From NCBI GenBank assembly GCA_039621445.1, contig CP154954.1, forward strand, positions 20,632,642-20,696,641: a stretch of 64,000 nucleotides of DNA. Reading direction: 5' to 3'. The notes under the pieces were generated by a model. The model worked only from the letters and a program-made list of their open reading frames with translations, searched no databases and was not told where the DNA came from. Position 1 is the stretch's first letter; every line of letters begins with the position of its first letter. This document shows positions 44,829 through 57,341 of the stretch, piece by piece. The position numbers and the translations under genes were made by a program. Source of the DNA: Euglena gracilis (Eukaryota > Euglenida > Euglenophyceae > Euglenales).

Positions 44829-44833
44829 TCTGT

Positions 44834-47632
44834 TGCCCCGTCGCCCTGGGAACACTGCAGGATCAAGTGAATGATTGTGTGATGGACTTCTGTTTTTTTT
44901 TTACCACGTAGCTGTCAAAGATAGCCGCTGGCACCACAGGTGGTTTGTTGGACGATGAGCTGGCTTCAAAACCCTCAAAACACCCATCCCCCATGTTCGA
45001 TTGCTTTTGGCAGTATATTAGCTTTTCAAGCCCGCACCACTTTCAAAGCACACCCCTCAGATTAATGTTAGCCTTCTGAACCTCCTGAAGCCTGCTTGCC
45101 AGCATTTCAATTTTGTAGAAACTTTTTTTTTTCGCGCAATTGTTGTCTTTCCCTGATTTGTTTGCTGCCTGAATCTTTGTGACAAAATTGAAGGACTTTG
45201 CTGTGGCATATTTGCTCTTTGACACATTTTCAAGGTGCTAGACAATGCAAACTTGTGTCAGAAAAGTCGGTCTTTGGCTTTATTGTCGAAAACTTGCTCT
45301 ATCGTCTGCAAGGTGACTTCTTTGGCATATTCCGTGGGTTTGGATCATGCCATTGTTTAACACCTGTGTCACCCCACCCCCGGGGGTTGACTGACTGGTT
45401 TTTTCAGAGTGACTTACTGGTTTTCTGGCCAAGACCCCCCCCAGGGGTGGGGTAAGCCCGGAAATGAAAAAAAAAAGTGGCTGGCCTGGCACAGGCGCCG
45501 GAAATTTTTCGGAATTTTGTGCGTCGCCGAAAGGTGCTGGAAATTCGTGTGTCAGATGATAAGAGGGTTTCATCGTCATTGGACAGTGCCAAATCGTCCG
45601 AATCTGATTCTTCTGACCATTTTTCTGATGTAATTATGCCTCTTTTTTTCAAACTGGGCGAGACCACACATGAGAACATACCTCCAATCTCATTGCTTCA
45701 CCACGATGGCTTACCAAAACAGGCACATTCAATCCCTCCCGGGGGGGGGGGGTAAAGTGGCTGACTGGTTTTTTTTGGGGGGGGAAAAGTGACTGGTTGG
45801 TTTTTTCAGAGTGGAAAGCGACCACCCCTCCCCCCCAGGGGGGTCGCAAAGCAATGGTATGGTTTGGATCCCCCTGATCCGCTTTCTCCAATTGGGGCGT
45901 GTAGCAACAATCCAAAAGTCAGACCCCCCAAATAAGGCCCCCTGGAGTTTTGGGGGGGGGGTTACCTGCCCCCCCTTCCAAAAGGCCTTGAGGACCGGCT
46001 TGGGCTACCCACCCTGGGTTATTTCCATTATTAAAAGGAAACTGTCAGGATCTCCGGTGCTGGCAAATTTGTGACAAAGAACGTTGTCGGGGTCCCTGAA
46101 TGTCTGACCTTCCAGGTGACAATTATCCCTTGTTGGGAATTCAGGCTGAACAAGAATTCTGGAAATTCTATTCCCCCACCATCTGGTTCTTCAGGGGAGT
46201 GCGACCTTCCACCCACCCACCCCTTCCTGCATTTCAGAGTGCCAGTTTTTTTGGTCAAAATGTCGGTGCCTTCTGCGCCAAGGGCGTTTATCTTTGCCAT
46301 CCTGCCATGCGGGGTCGAACCCCCCACCAAGCGTTCGCACATGGCGTTGGGGGGGGGTTGTTGATGCCACCGCCATGAGTGAAGTGTGTGCGGGAGGGTC
46401 CACCCCCCCCCACCCTGATCCTGGTGGGGGGGACGGTGGTCCGACCCCCCCCCCCACCGCCCACCACCCACCAGGCTTTCCTGTATTCAAGGGGCGGCAA
46501 TTTTCAGGATGAATTTAATCTTTCGGTGCCGAAGGAATTTTTTTTTGACTGGGCACCATGGCGGGTGGGGGGGTCAACCCACCCCGCCCACGTCTCGGGT
46601 GGGGGGTCAACCCCCCTCCACCAGGACTTCCCGTACAGTCCTGCCCCTGCCACACCCGCGTGAGGTGAAGTGACAATGAGGTAAGTACAAAACAAAAGGC
46701 AGAAGAGTGACTCGATATTTTGGAAAATGATGGAGGTTGATGAAATCACAGCCGTGAATATACAAGAAATGGTGTCCGTTGTTAATCAACCGACCCGGTG
46801 GATCCCGTGAAGGCCCTGTTTAGGATTTTTTTTGAGTCCAAATCATTAACCCCGCAGGTCCCCAGGTCCTGCGTGGTTGATTATTTGGACTCAAAAAAAG
46901 GGTCTGGTTTCCAACTTCGGACGTTCAAACAATAATTAGTGGTGGGGTTATTTTTATTTTTTTGTGGGCTTTTGGGGGGGCAAATTAGTGAAATATTTTT
47001 TGATTTGATCAAAGATTGACCGTGGTGATACAGAATCCTCTGCTAAGGTTATTTTTGACAAATTATGGGCCAAGAGGTAAATTCTCGTTCGGAGGCTTGC
47101 GTAATTATTGGCCGGCATTATGTTCGCCATTTGTTCGTGTTTCGCTCTTTGCAGCGTGCGCTCAACCTGAGCTAAAGAACGTGAGGCGAGGAGATACGCT
47201 GTTAGGCTTCTTTGAAAGACCCCCGAGAAGTCATTTTCACTCTAAAAAAAAATTCATTCATTTAAATCTCTGGGGGGGGTCGACTACTCCCAGGCACCAA
47301 ATTTTTTCCATGTAATTGTTTCCTGTGTATTTTTGGAGATTTTCTGTCTGGTCTGTGAATTTTATCAGAGTAATTTCCAAGTTTGTTTCGCCCCTTCTGC
47401 CCGTTCCGTCCCCTTTCTGGCGCAATCCTGTTTCGTTCAGTCCATTCAGAGGGTATAACCAGCAATGCTGCCCGGCGTACTCTTCTGACATGTGCTTTTG
47501 ATGGATGTTTCGACGAAATGTTGGCATTATTGCCTTTTCTTTTCACAATTCTGTGTGTTGATGGTGGCCATGTATTTTAAAAGAAGAAAATTATCAAATC
47601 AAATGCCAAGGCCAAAGTCATCAACACGCGGA

Positions 47633-47688
<56 letters not shown>

Positions 47689-47728
47689 TGTGTGTGTGTG
47701 TGTGTGTCCATGCGTGCGCGCGCGCACA

Positions 47729-47775
<47 letters not shown>

Positions 47776-49170
47776 CATATATTCCCTTTCTCAGCCAAGT
47801 GACCTTTTTGTACTCTCCTTTCTAGGATTTTCTTAAGATGCACCCCATTCTGCCCCCTGGGGCGATCCAACCCGCCAGGGGGTTTACCTAAAACAGCCAG
47901 GGGGGTGCTGTGGGCAAGCAGCCGGGTTGGGCATTTTCGACCCCCGGTGGCAGGGTTTTGGGGTGAGTTTTGTTTGGGGTGGGTTTTGGGTGGGTTGTGC
48001 CGAAGGCGCTGGGGGGCCCGGAAAATGGTAATTTTCAAAGGAAAACCTGCTTGGTCGGCAGGCACCAGGGAGATAGCACAAGCAGCCCCCTCCCCCTGGG
48101 GTTGGTAAAAAGGAGCCTGGTTGGTTGAAATCAACACAAACCGAGGAGGCACAGAGCGATTGTCAAAGGAATACACCACGGAGAACTACAAGGACAAGAC
48201 AAAAAGTTAATTGGATTCCAAAGTTTTTCCATAATGCCAAAAAATGGCCAAAATGGGACACAAATTGTCAAAAATGAAAACTAAATTGGCCAAATTTACC
48301 AAAAAGGCCAAACAATGCTGACAATTCATCCAAAAATTGCTTAAATCAGCCAAAAAAACGGTAATTAAGTGAGGTTGACTCCGAGCTCCCACCTTTTCGA
48401 AAAAGATGTTCACAAATTTCTGTAAAATTCTGCAAGTTTTCACTGCAACCTTGGCCCCCCTATGGTTGGCTCCACGGCCACCCTTCAATCCTGGCAATTT
48501 TGTATTGCCTTTTTTTGTGGATAATTCTGGACAACAAAAATTGCTGGATACGACAAATACGGGGAAAAATCATGAAAATTTTTTGGGGGAAATTATGGTA
48601 ATTTAGCATTTGTAATGAGCATTTCGGCAAGAGAAAAATTCAAATTTTTCAAAAAAAAATGGTCAGGATGGTCTTTGGTGACCTTTTTTTTTGTTTCTTC
48701 GTTGCAGCCCCCAAAAATGATAATACGGGTAAAAAACAAATTACTTCAAAATGAGGATGTTCAGGATGTTTACATTTTTGGCTCTCATTATTTTGTCCAG
48801 ATTGTTAGAGATGTAAAAGCGGATGCTCTTTTGGTACCAGCAGAAATCCTTGCCCTGATTTTTACCAATTTGAATTCGTCTTATTCATAGCAACACATTC
48901 TGTCTCATTTTCTGTTCTGTTTCAAGTTCCTACTCCTACTTTTGTTCAATGGTGATGGATGCCCGTTTCAGAGAGTGCCGAGCTATTATTCAGATCTCGG
49001 GCACACAACTGACCAAAATAAGGCTGTTACCCCACCACCCTCAAAGGGAGCAAGCTTCTTTTACACCGAGTGGGTGCCATCGTTGCTGCATTGGTGGGCT
49101 GGGCCAGGGCCAGTGTGTTGTCACAGAAACACAGGGCAGCCCTCCCATTTATCTCGTTCCCCTCACGCAG
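44834..49170. other. Host intron or intergenic segment, repeat-rich
   Basis: No supported exon in about 4.3 kb. It contains repeats with GACTGGTTTTTTCAGAGTG (45390 and 45790; also 28160), a GGGAAACTGTCA-family fragment (46035-46130), C/G blocks at 46380-46625, and the CT/GT/CA microsatellites at 47635-47772. Short frames at 45480-45700 and 48700-48890 are open but unsupported. Confidence 0.4.
47635..47772 (+). repeat. Compound CT / GT / CA microsatellite
   Basis: CT repeats to about 47685, GT to about 47708, then GC-rich and CA repeats to 47772. Confidence 0.96.
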
Positions 49171-49383
49171 GGTTCTGTGCTCCACACACCACACCCCTGG
49201 ACGATGGCCGACCGTTTGGAGCGGGTCCTCCAGGACACATTGGAGGAAGGGAAGCCGTTCCGGGGGAAGTGGAATTTCAAAGACACCCTGAAGAGCGTGG
49301 ACTGCACCAATGCTGATACCGTCGCGTACTGGCCAGGCTCGGAGGGGGATATCGGGTCCGATTTCAGATGCATATTGCATGAG
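49171..49383 (+). CDS. Exon, module J, third copy
   Basis: It starts after TTCCCCTCACGCAG and encodes MADRLERVLQDTLEEGKPFR, then GKWNFKDTLKSVDCTNADTV and AYWPGSEGD. Homologous to 32107-32272, including the intron end, and to the decayed copy at 30595. The frame is open to a GTGGGA donor at 49384. It stands about 4.3 kb beyond the transposon, so the element sits inside a tandem array of J modules. Function unknown. From 49384 to 49845 nothing else is supported. Confidence 0.62.
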
Positions 49384-49845
49384 GTGGGATCCACTCTTTC
49401 ACATAGGATTGTTTGTGGTACGCGATTTTCGCACCGGGAAAAGTGCAATTTGCTGTGTCATTTCACATCTCATCTGTATCAAGGTTGAAAGATCTCCAGG
49501 ACACAGGGTTTGATTTGTTCACGACAAGTGTCATCCGACGGGAACGTGGCGTCTGTTACAACCCCCCCGGGGTCCAGTAGTGAACGCAGTGATTGGGTTC
49601 CTCTTCTGTGACCTACTCCGATGCCGCCTATTTTTGCGCTGATGCTTTTTCTTTATGTGTGGTTTCGGGTTAGGATCTAAGTTCGGGTTAGCCATTGCAT
49701 ACAGGTTTGTTCATTGTTTTTGTATGATTTCAGAAACAGCTTCTTTTGGGCAGGTCCCACACAGCAGAAGGCACCCCCTCCCCCGTGGTTGTTAAATAGA
49801 AGCCTGGTCCTTCGGCAAATAACTCGTTCCGACCTCTCTCTCTCT

Positions 49846-50108
49846 CTCTTCTGAATCGGTGTTGCTGGGGGAACTCCTTGGGGGGAACTCCTTGCCGACC
49901 CGAGAGTGTGTGCTTGTGGGGGAAGTGTGTTGTCAGTCGGTGTGGGCGCGTGTGTTGTCAGTCTGTGTTGCGGTTTCGCCCCAGGCTGGCAGGTGGGGCA
50001 TCGTCAGGGGTGACGACCCTGCCAACCCTCGTCCCCGACCGCTCTTGTCTGTGTGGTGCAGACCGTTACAACCGAGCTCTGCGTCACCCTCCCGGGGGTG
50101 GGGGAGGG
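49846..50108 (+). repeat. Direct repeat unit 1 (263 bp)
   Basis: Nearly identical to 50511-50773; one substitution seen (C at 50072, A at 50737). It may contain a small exon, GRWGIVRGDDPANP after CCCCAG. A CT run precedes this copy. Confidence 0.93.
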
Positions 50109-50510
50109 GGGGGGGGGGCTGAAAAAAACCGGCCCCAAAAACAAGGCAGCGCGGGACGGAAAAATGGTCCACTACCTACGGGGCACCCTCCGGGACAGCA
50201 CCCTTTGGGGAGGGCGAGACAAGGCCCGTTCGGTGTGGAAAGAGGCAAAAATTGCCAAAAAAATACGGACGGCACCCGAAGGCTTGGGGCGCGAGTACCC
50301 AAATTAAGCCGCCGGTCCTGGGGTCGCAGCACCAACCCCTGGGGGAGGGGGTGGCCTGAGCCCCCGGTTGCTCAGCAGAACTGCCGCGGGTTTAGCCCAC
50401 AAAATGGGGCGCTGGGGGCGAGGCATGGGGGTGCGAAACAACCGCGCCATGCAATTCTGGGAAAAATGCCATGGAAAGCTCCATGGGACGCAGGGTCACT
50501 GCGTAAATCT

Positions 50511-50900
<390 letters not shown>

Positions 50901-50902
50901 AG

Positions 50903-51070
50903 GTCGACAAATAGCACGACGATCACCAAGCAAACGTTCATGGCCAACGGCCGACACTCCATTCGCCTGCAGGTCCTGGCGGTGAACCTGGACCGCCCCT
51001 TCGCGGTCGGTGTTGTGCTGGACATCAGGAGCCAGGCCTTTGCTTGGCAGTCCGCAGGCTTTGCAAAGCG
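50903..51070 (+). CDS. Exon, SPRY-like domain N-terminal part
   Basis: Directly after the CT run and AG, the frame encodes STNSTTITKQTFMANGRHSI, then LQVLAVNLDRPFAVGVVLDI. The G-R-H-x-[IV]-x-L-x-V ... P-F-x-V-G-V-x-x-D pattern is that of the first SPRY strands. It is homologous to the exons at 6796 and 62730. The donor is uncertain. Exons at 51511 and 51651 probably continue the domain. Confidence 0.6.
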
Positions 51071-51340
51071 TCCAGTTCTTTTTGTTACCCCCCCCACATA
51101 ACACTGTCACTGCAGTTATTCACATGTCATGATGGAAAATCGGTCAGAAGGACTTCTGAGGGGTCCGGTGACAGTTTCCCGGGCTGGGGTGGTTGAAACA
51201 AATGGTGTGGTGGATCATTTGCCCTCCCAGCAAATCTCTGGCACGGACGAGCGGCAGCTGCTGCCTGGGTGCGGCAACCAGGCCAGTGGTGAGCATTTCT
51301 TCTGAGTCCAGATGCCCCTGTGAGTGTGAATGGCATATCT

Positions 51341-51455
51341 CCATATGGCATATATCCATATTCCACATATCCATATCCATATATCCATATATCCATATAT
51401 CTGTATATACATATATCCACATATCCATGTCTCCATATGGTATCCATCCATCCAT
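51341..51455 (+). repeat. CATATC / CCATAT microsatellite
   Basis: Tandem ATATCC and CATATC units over about 110 bases within the intron between the exons at 50903 and 51511. Confidence 0.9.
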
Positions 51456-51510
51456 CTGATGCTCACGTGCATTTTCCAATCATCGTTGCCGATAATTTGC
51501 TTGGTCTCAG

Positions 51511-51580
51511 GGGGCGGGGGATATTTCGGCTCCACGGATGCTTTTGCCCATCGACAACCCCTGTTTATGGGGGTCACAGT
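51511..51580 (+). CDS. Exon, SPRY-like domain middle part
   Basis: After TTGGTCTCAG the frame encodes GYFGSTDAFAHRQPLFMGV, the loop and strand expected between the first and last SPRY strands. A donor near 51580-51590 (GTCACA or GTCAAG) is likely but not fixed. Confidence 0.42.
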
Positions 51581-51650
51581 CAAGGGGGTGGATATGATCC
51601 CCCCCCCCGGTTGGTTGGGGGTTGCATGGGAGGGGCATGTTTTCTCCCTC

Positions 51651-51815
51651 GCTGACCTGCCCCTCGACTACTACCTGGGGGAGGTGGGGCTTGCCGGCAG
51701 CGTGGGCTTGGTGTTCACCCGGAACGGCTCCCGGGAGGAGGGGCAGTTCATGTCCAGTGGCACAGGCGGGGACGTCATGAAAAGCATGCACTGCCACCAC
51801 GCGAAGGAAAAATAA
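51651..51815 (+). CDS. Terminal exon with SPRY-like end and stop
   Basis: It encodes LPLDYYLGEVGLAGSVGLVF, then a Gly/Ser and His/Lys-rich tail ending HCHHAKEK and TAA at 51813-51815. The exon at 63896 has the related HNHYVGGEGLPDSIGLVC. It probably ends the gene that contains module J and the SPRY exons. The acceptor is not clear. From 51816 to 53370 I see repeats and no supported exon. Confidence 0.5.
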   Translation, partial: ADLPLDYYLGEVGLAGSVGLVFTRNGSREEGQFMSSGTGGDVMKSMHCHHAKEK

Positions 51816-52418
51816 ACTGCTCCGACTGGGCCCATGCCCGATTCTTCCGCGCGAAGTGTCCAACTCCTTACCAACTCCTTTCCAGGACAAGGAAGCACAC
51901 AAAACCATTTCATCTCCCCAATAATTTTTCCCCTCAGAATCAAGCAATTGGTGATTTATTATTCTTTGACGACCCACAAAGAAGGCATGGAACGAAGTGG
52001 GGATCCCTTAACTCCATTTACCCCGCTTTCCCCCTTGCCCCCCTTTGCCTATACCCTCCTTGCCCCCCCGCCCCCCCCCCCTTCCAGGTTTTTTGTAGTA
52101 TTGAGCTCTTTTCCTACCTGATGGTGCCATGACAATTTTGCCCATGCTGGGGGGGATGCTGGACACCTCTGAACATTTGGGCCCAAGAAGATACCCTGTG
52201 AAAGGGCGGTGCAAACGCTGGATAAAAGCACCTGGGCCGCAAATATCCCTGGCTTTGGGTACCTAAGACCTCCGACTTTGCAGAGGCAGAGTTATGGGGG
52301 CTTTGGCAAATTTTGGTGCACCCTATGCACACCACTGGCCAATTGGAGCGGGAAGACAAGCAGGTGTATAATGCATTGCACACCCCATGGAGAATGGGAT
52401 TATTTGGTCATTGTGTGT

Positions 52419-52566
52419 TTGCGCTGAGAAGTATCCAAAGAGCCTTGACCAGGCAGGACCTTGCACTGGGGAAAAAATGGAAAAACAAAACCGAAAAATA
52501 ACAACTCAAACGGCTTGGGTTGTTATTTTTTCCAGTTGTTATTTTTTTTCCAGGGACAGTAATTGG
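52419..52566 (-). mobile_element. Partial copy of the GTCCCCGG TIR element
   Basis: Reverse-orientation relative of 57342-57770. The segment 52425-52445 (GAGAAGTATCCAAAGAGCC) matches the complement of 57457-57478. The end GGTTGTTATTTTTTCC with GGGACAGTAATTG near 52530-52566 matches the complement of 57335-57364. An AATAACAACTCAA/GGGTTGTTATT hairpin is inside. Confidence 0.5.
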
Positions 52567-52839
52567 TCAATGTGCCTTTGCGCTGACTTAGAGCAATGTC
52601 GGAGAACGCGGCCTGTGAAGGAAAAATCCAACAAGTTTGCCGCAACAAATTCTGGCTGTTGGTGTATGATGCGGTGCAACTGCTGCACTCCTCGTTGCCA
52701 GTGTGCCATCTGACTTTGATTGTGGAGAACGAAACGTCATGCGGAGGAACAAGGGGACGGATTGTTGGTGTGTATTCAAAAAGTTTGGGTACACAAGCAG
52801 GTGGCCTGGTGGGGAGAGGAAAAACATTATATGCGGGCA

Positions 52840-52965
52840 TATGGAGCGCTCCTAAGGCTTTTTTTTTAAGGTCACCGGACATTTCTTTTGATTCCCCACC
52901 ATTTTTGAGATATTTTGGAAAATCTATTTTCTGATCTGCGTTTTTTTGACCCCCCTGCCCAAAGG
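52840..52965. repeat. Dispersed intronic repeat fragment
   Basis: Contains GGAGCGCTCCTA, GGACATTTCTTTTGA and GAGATATTTTGGAAAA blocks shared with 3440-3520 and 53750-53830. Confidence 0.5.
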
Positions 52966-53370
52966 ATGTTACCACCTAGCCTGAGATATGGCCAAATGGC
53001 GTTGCTCTGGAGAACAGTCAGTAACCTGGGGTTCAGGGTTGAAATCAAGAAAGTGTCGGGGGTTTGGTTGGATGGTGTGCGGGAAGAGAAGAGGGTGGTG
53101 CCCCCCCTTCTCTTGCGTTGGTGGTCTGGACCCCCCCCCACCTGCTGGGTGAGTCTGAGTCGACCCCCGGGCTGCAAATTTTTTTTCCTGCCCTGTTTTT
53201 TGGTGGGGGTCACCTCTCACCAACCTTGACTGGAGCTGGGGGGCTCTGGACCGCCCTCCACCTGCCTTTGTGTCGAACCCTCGGTGTCAATGCCGTGCTG
53301 GCCAACGGAAGACATCAACCTGACCCCCAGCCCCTCGCCTGGGCGGTGGCACATTCATTTGTGTCACCCG

Positions 53371-53515
53371 TCCCCCGTCCCCGCGTGTCACCGGCCTGTC
53401 CATCCCCACCGAGCCCCTGGCCCCCACGGTGAGGGCGGGCAGCATCATCGCTATGGTTGTGGCGGAGGGGCTGCTCACCGTCACGGTGGACGGGGTGGAG
53501 CTGGCCCCGGCGCCG
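53371..53515 (+). CDS. Exon, SPRY-like core of the right gene
   Basis: The frame encodes GLSIPTEPLAPTVRAGSIIA, then MVVAEGLLTVTVDGVELAP. [TA]-G-[DS]-x-x-x-x-x-V-x-x-G-x-[LV]-T-x-x-[IVA]-[DN]-G is shared with the exon at 8951 and typical of a SPRY core. It lies after the stop at 51815, so it may belong to another gene copy or a decayed module. Exon ends are uncertain. Confidence 0.45.
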
Positions 53516-53569
53516 GTGTTGGACAGGAGTTTGCCTCCCCCCGAATTGTGGAGTTGCAGGGAAGATAAA

Positions 53570-53990
53570 GTACTGCTAGACAGGGCTTCAATTTAGGTCT
53601 TGGGGCTTTTTTCTTGTTTTTGCTTCGTTTTCAAGATACTGGGCATTTCGCGTTTTTTTTCAACGCAAAAACGGCCCAAAACGGGGCCAAAAACGGCCGT
53701 TTCTCGGGCCGGTTGGGGATTTGGAAAAACATGACCAGACAAGCATATGGAGTGTTCCTAGGATTTTGTTTTAAGTCGATAGAGATTTCTTTTAATTCCG
53801 CACCATTTTTGAGAATTTTCAGGAAGATCTTTTTTTTTTTGACCCGACAGTGGCCGAAAACGGCAAAGGCGGAAGCCCCCCGCGCTGTTTTGGGCTGTAA
53901 ATTGGACATTTATGGGTATGTCGGATAGGTGGGAAGTTACATGAAAATCAAAATATTATTAGATAGGGCATTTGAAGTGCTTTTGGTGGA
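53570..53990. repeat. Dispersed intronic repeat family, second copy
   Basis: Shares ordered blocks with 3240-3640, for example AATCAAAATATTATTAGATA and CGCGCTGTTTTG. From 53991 to 55681 no supported exon was found, apart from an open frame near 55375-55450 ending in TGA that could be a terminal exon. Confidence 0.55.
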
Positions 53991-55681
53991 AGTGTGCTTC
54001 TGGTGAAAAAAATTCTGCTCAACTCCCAACCCCGGTGTATGTGTTGCACATTTCTTTGTTTTTGACGTGGAATTTAGCTGGATGTCCCCCCCCCCCCGGA
54101 TCGGGGATCGCATTCAGTTGGTTGCCCCAGACAGAGTGAGAGTTTTCCCTGTTCTCCCCCGTCCGAAAAATTTGACCGCTGGTTGGGAGTGTCCATATTA
54201 CCCCCCACCTGACCTCACGTCAAATCTTGCCCAATGATATGCAAGGTTTGTGGCACGCAAAACCCATGGCAACACGGGGAACAATCTGGACTGCAAAAAC
54301 CGAAAGATTGGACCCCTGAAAGGTCAGGCTCAAGTTCTGATTTTGAACAGGGATTCTCACAAATTGTGCCAAGAATAATCACAAATTTAACCATCCAGAA
54401 TCACAAATGATCATGAATATTCATAAATAACCACAAACAACAACAAGCAAGCATAAATAACATATTTATGAATGCGTCCCTCTGAAAATGGCTTTTCCAT
54501 TGAGGATCAAGGATTTTCTATCAAAGTGAAGAACAAACATGGAAAAGATTAAGAAACAATATTTTTTTCTCTTTCTCTTTCATATTACCTCCCTCCTGAT
54601 ACTCCCTCCTGAATTGTCTGCAGCAAGGCAGGCCGGAATATTACCTCCCTCTTTATATTCCCGCCTGAATTGTGTGCAACAAGGCAGGCCACAACCCATG
54701 TACATACACCATCCTCCAGAAACTGATTTTTTTTTGCGAAAGTCTGCAAATTTGTGCAAATTTTGTATTGTATTATCAACGTGGATTGGTGTTTAGTGCA
54801 ACAAAAAAATGGAAATTGGCTTTTTTTGGTGGAACAAATGAACAAAGAATTGGGAATACTCGCAAATAATCAAAAATCAGGATCAAGGGTTGCCAGCACA
54901 AATTTGTGACAGTCCCTGCTTTGAATTTGTTTTCAAAGTTGTGCCGTCCTTCTTATGGTGAGCACGCAGGTCAGGGAACCTCTCAATGTGTTATCTCTCT
55001 CTCTGTTTATTTTACGCTGTGACCTATCCAAAGTTCTGGCACCACTGGAAGGGGTTTGCCGTTTTGCGGTATCGCTGTGCCATGTTGGTCAAAGGGTGGA
55101 ACCCAATTTGCCACTTGCCTGCGTCCATTTGGCAGGGTTGGCCAGATTATCCTGGAGTGGTAGAGAAAGTGTGACACTTTTGTACTGGCTGGGAGGCTGA
55201 AATAACTGGTTTTTATCAGCCGGTGTTTGCCAAATTGGGCAAAATGGGGTCGAAACCACCGCTATTTTTGGGTCAGTTAATCTTTTCTGAATATTTTTTT
55301 ATTTAATTTTCAAACAAAAATGGAATTTATTTATTTATTTTTCAATTATTTTTAGTTGTGGGGATTTTCGAAGTGTCGATTCCTTGTATGGTTGGTGCTT
55401 AATGCTGAGTTGGCCGAGGCGTCCCTGGTCTATTTTGATAGCCTCTGAATGGGACGTCCCTGGGAGTATTTAAGGGAGGATGCTTTTCTGTGTCCTGAAA
55501 CTGTGAACGCCCCAGAAGTTCAGATTGCAGAATTTCTCTGTAGAGTTGCCTGCCACCCTAGGACATGTTCTGGGGGGGGGGTAAGCCATCGCAGGGACAT
55601 TCTGGTCTTGTGTATTTTTGAGCTTTTGAAAACTACCCTCTGGTGTTGTTTTTATTCCTCGACCTTTTGCTCCATACGCAG

Positions 55682-56056
55682 AAAAGGATGTCTTGCATCC
55701 CAAGTGGCAATTTGGATACAATTCTTGGAGTTGTCGAAGACCAGGCTGGGTTCCCACTTGGGCACTACAGTGCCGGATTGGGCCGAGAGCGCTCCCGGAT
55801 GCAGGGGCTGGGCACAGTGCCCCAAACCCGGCCTGCCCCCGAGGCCCGTCCGCCGAGCCAGCCGGAGGGGGAGGGCGGCAAAGCATCGGCCGACCAGAGC
55901 GCGGGGTCGTTGCTGATGGGGCAGCGGGTCGTCCTCAAGGACCCGGCGGAGATGTACGCTGTGCTGAGCGGCACCGCCGGCTGGTGTGGCAACACGGAGC
56001 AGCTGCAGCTGATGTGCATCGAGGAAGGCAGCCAGGAGCCTGGACACCCCTCCATG
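55682..56056 (+). CDS. Exon, module A of the second gene copy
   Basis: After TCCATACGCAG the exon is open for 375 bases. The N-terminal part (MSCIPSGNLDTILGVVEDQA) and a Pro/Glu-rich linker precede VVLKDPAEMYAVLSGTAGWC and QLQLMCIEEG, the module A homologue of 413-629. The series A, B, C, zinc finger, SPRY that follows repeats the left gene's order. ATG 55688 may be the start of this gene, since no upstream exon is evident; that is inference. Confidence 0.55.
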
Positions 56057-56179
56057 GTTTTTTTCTTGTTTGGAGTAAGCCCCCCAAAATAGGACCCCCC
56101 AGGCGTCTTTGTTTTGGTGACCGTGTAGGCACCTGTTTCACATAGGCCGCAAGAAAAACAGCCCAATAATTATAAAGAG

Positions 56180-56890
56180 ACAAACATTTATATATTTATA
56201 GTATTTAATATAATATTTAACTGCAATATTTAATTGTAATTAAAACATTACAAGTATTATGTTATATTACAAGTGCAGTTATAACACATAATATGATATA
56301 ATATAATATAATATAACATAACATAACATAACATAACATAACATAACATAACATAACATAACATAACATAACATAACGTAACATAACATAACATTACATA
56401 ACATAATGTAACGTAACAAAACATAACATAACATAACATAACATAGCATAACATAACATAACATACCATACCATACCATAACATAATGTAATACAATGTA
56501 ATATAATATAATATAATATGATATAATATAATATAATATAATATAAAATAAAAAAACATAATATAATATAATATAATATTATATAATATCATATCATATT
56601 ATATTATATAATATAATATAATATTATTTTATATAATATAATATAATACAATAACACAATTCAATACATTATAATAAAATGCAATGTAACACAATATAAT
56701 GCAACAAGATTACACATAGCATAATTACACAGTAAACAATATGTAAATATATAATATATATAATATATATAATATATAATATATGATGTAAATATAAATA
56801 TGTATATATAATATAATAAAAATGTATATATATATATATATATATAATTAATTTATGTCATTTTAATTATAACTGCAATTACGATGATAA
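56180..56890. repeat. AT-rich tandem repeat (AACAT, ATATA, TAATA)
   Basis: Several hundred bases of AACAT pentamers (about 56317-56480) grading into ATAAT and TATA repeats. Non-coding; open minus-strand frames of MLCYV type are artefacts. Confidence 0.93.
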
Positions 56891-56907
56891 TTATAATTAT
56901 AATTATA

Positions 56908-57321
56908 CCCCCCCCCCCCCTAGTCGTACGACCACCCCCCATCTATGACCAACCCCCGGGCACAGGTTGCAGGTCAAGGGGGTGTTTTGACCACCCCCCC
57001 CGGTCACAGGTTGCAGGTTGCGAAAAAATTTAACCCCCCAAAATAAGTCCCCCCCCTGGCCGGTCCGAGCAAAAATCCATGAAATGGACCCCCCCAAAAT
57101 AAGGTCCCCCCTGCCGGCGCGAAGCGCCGGATTTTTGAAAAATGGGACATTTTGGGGGGGTAAAAAATGCCATTTTGGGACAGTTTTCACACACACCTAC
57201 AACCGCCCCCTCATCTATGACCACCCCCCGGTCACAGGTTGCAGGTTAGGGGGGTGTTATGACCACCCCCCCCGGTCACAGGTTGCAGGAACCCGGTCAT
57301 ACGACTAGGGGGGGGGGGGGG
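56908..57321. mobile_element. Foldback element CCCTAGTCGTACGACC, copy 1
   Basis: Ends: C tract then TAGTCGTACGACC at the left, and GGTCATACGACTA then a G tract at the right. The interior has four copies of CCGGTCACAGGTTGCAGG, two inverted blocks (AAAATAAGTCCC, AAAATAAGGTCC) and a CCGGCGCGAAGCGCCGG hairpin. The copy at 58298-58706 is nearly the same throughout. Both sit in TAATTATA sequence, suggesting AT-rich target choice. No coding capacity. Confidence 0.8.
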
Positions 57322-57341
57322 TAATTATAGTTACAATTACT

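Noticed and set aside
56257-56592. 111-codon minus-strand MLCYV repeat peptide
   Set aside because: Translation of an AACAT pentanucleotide repeat.
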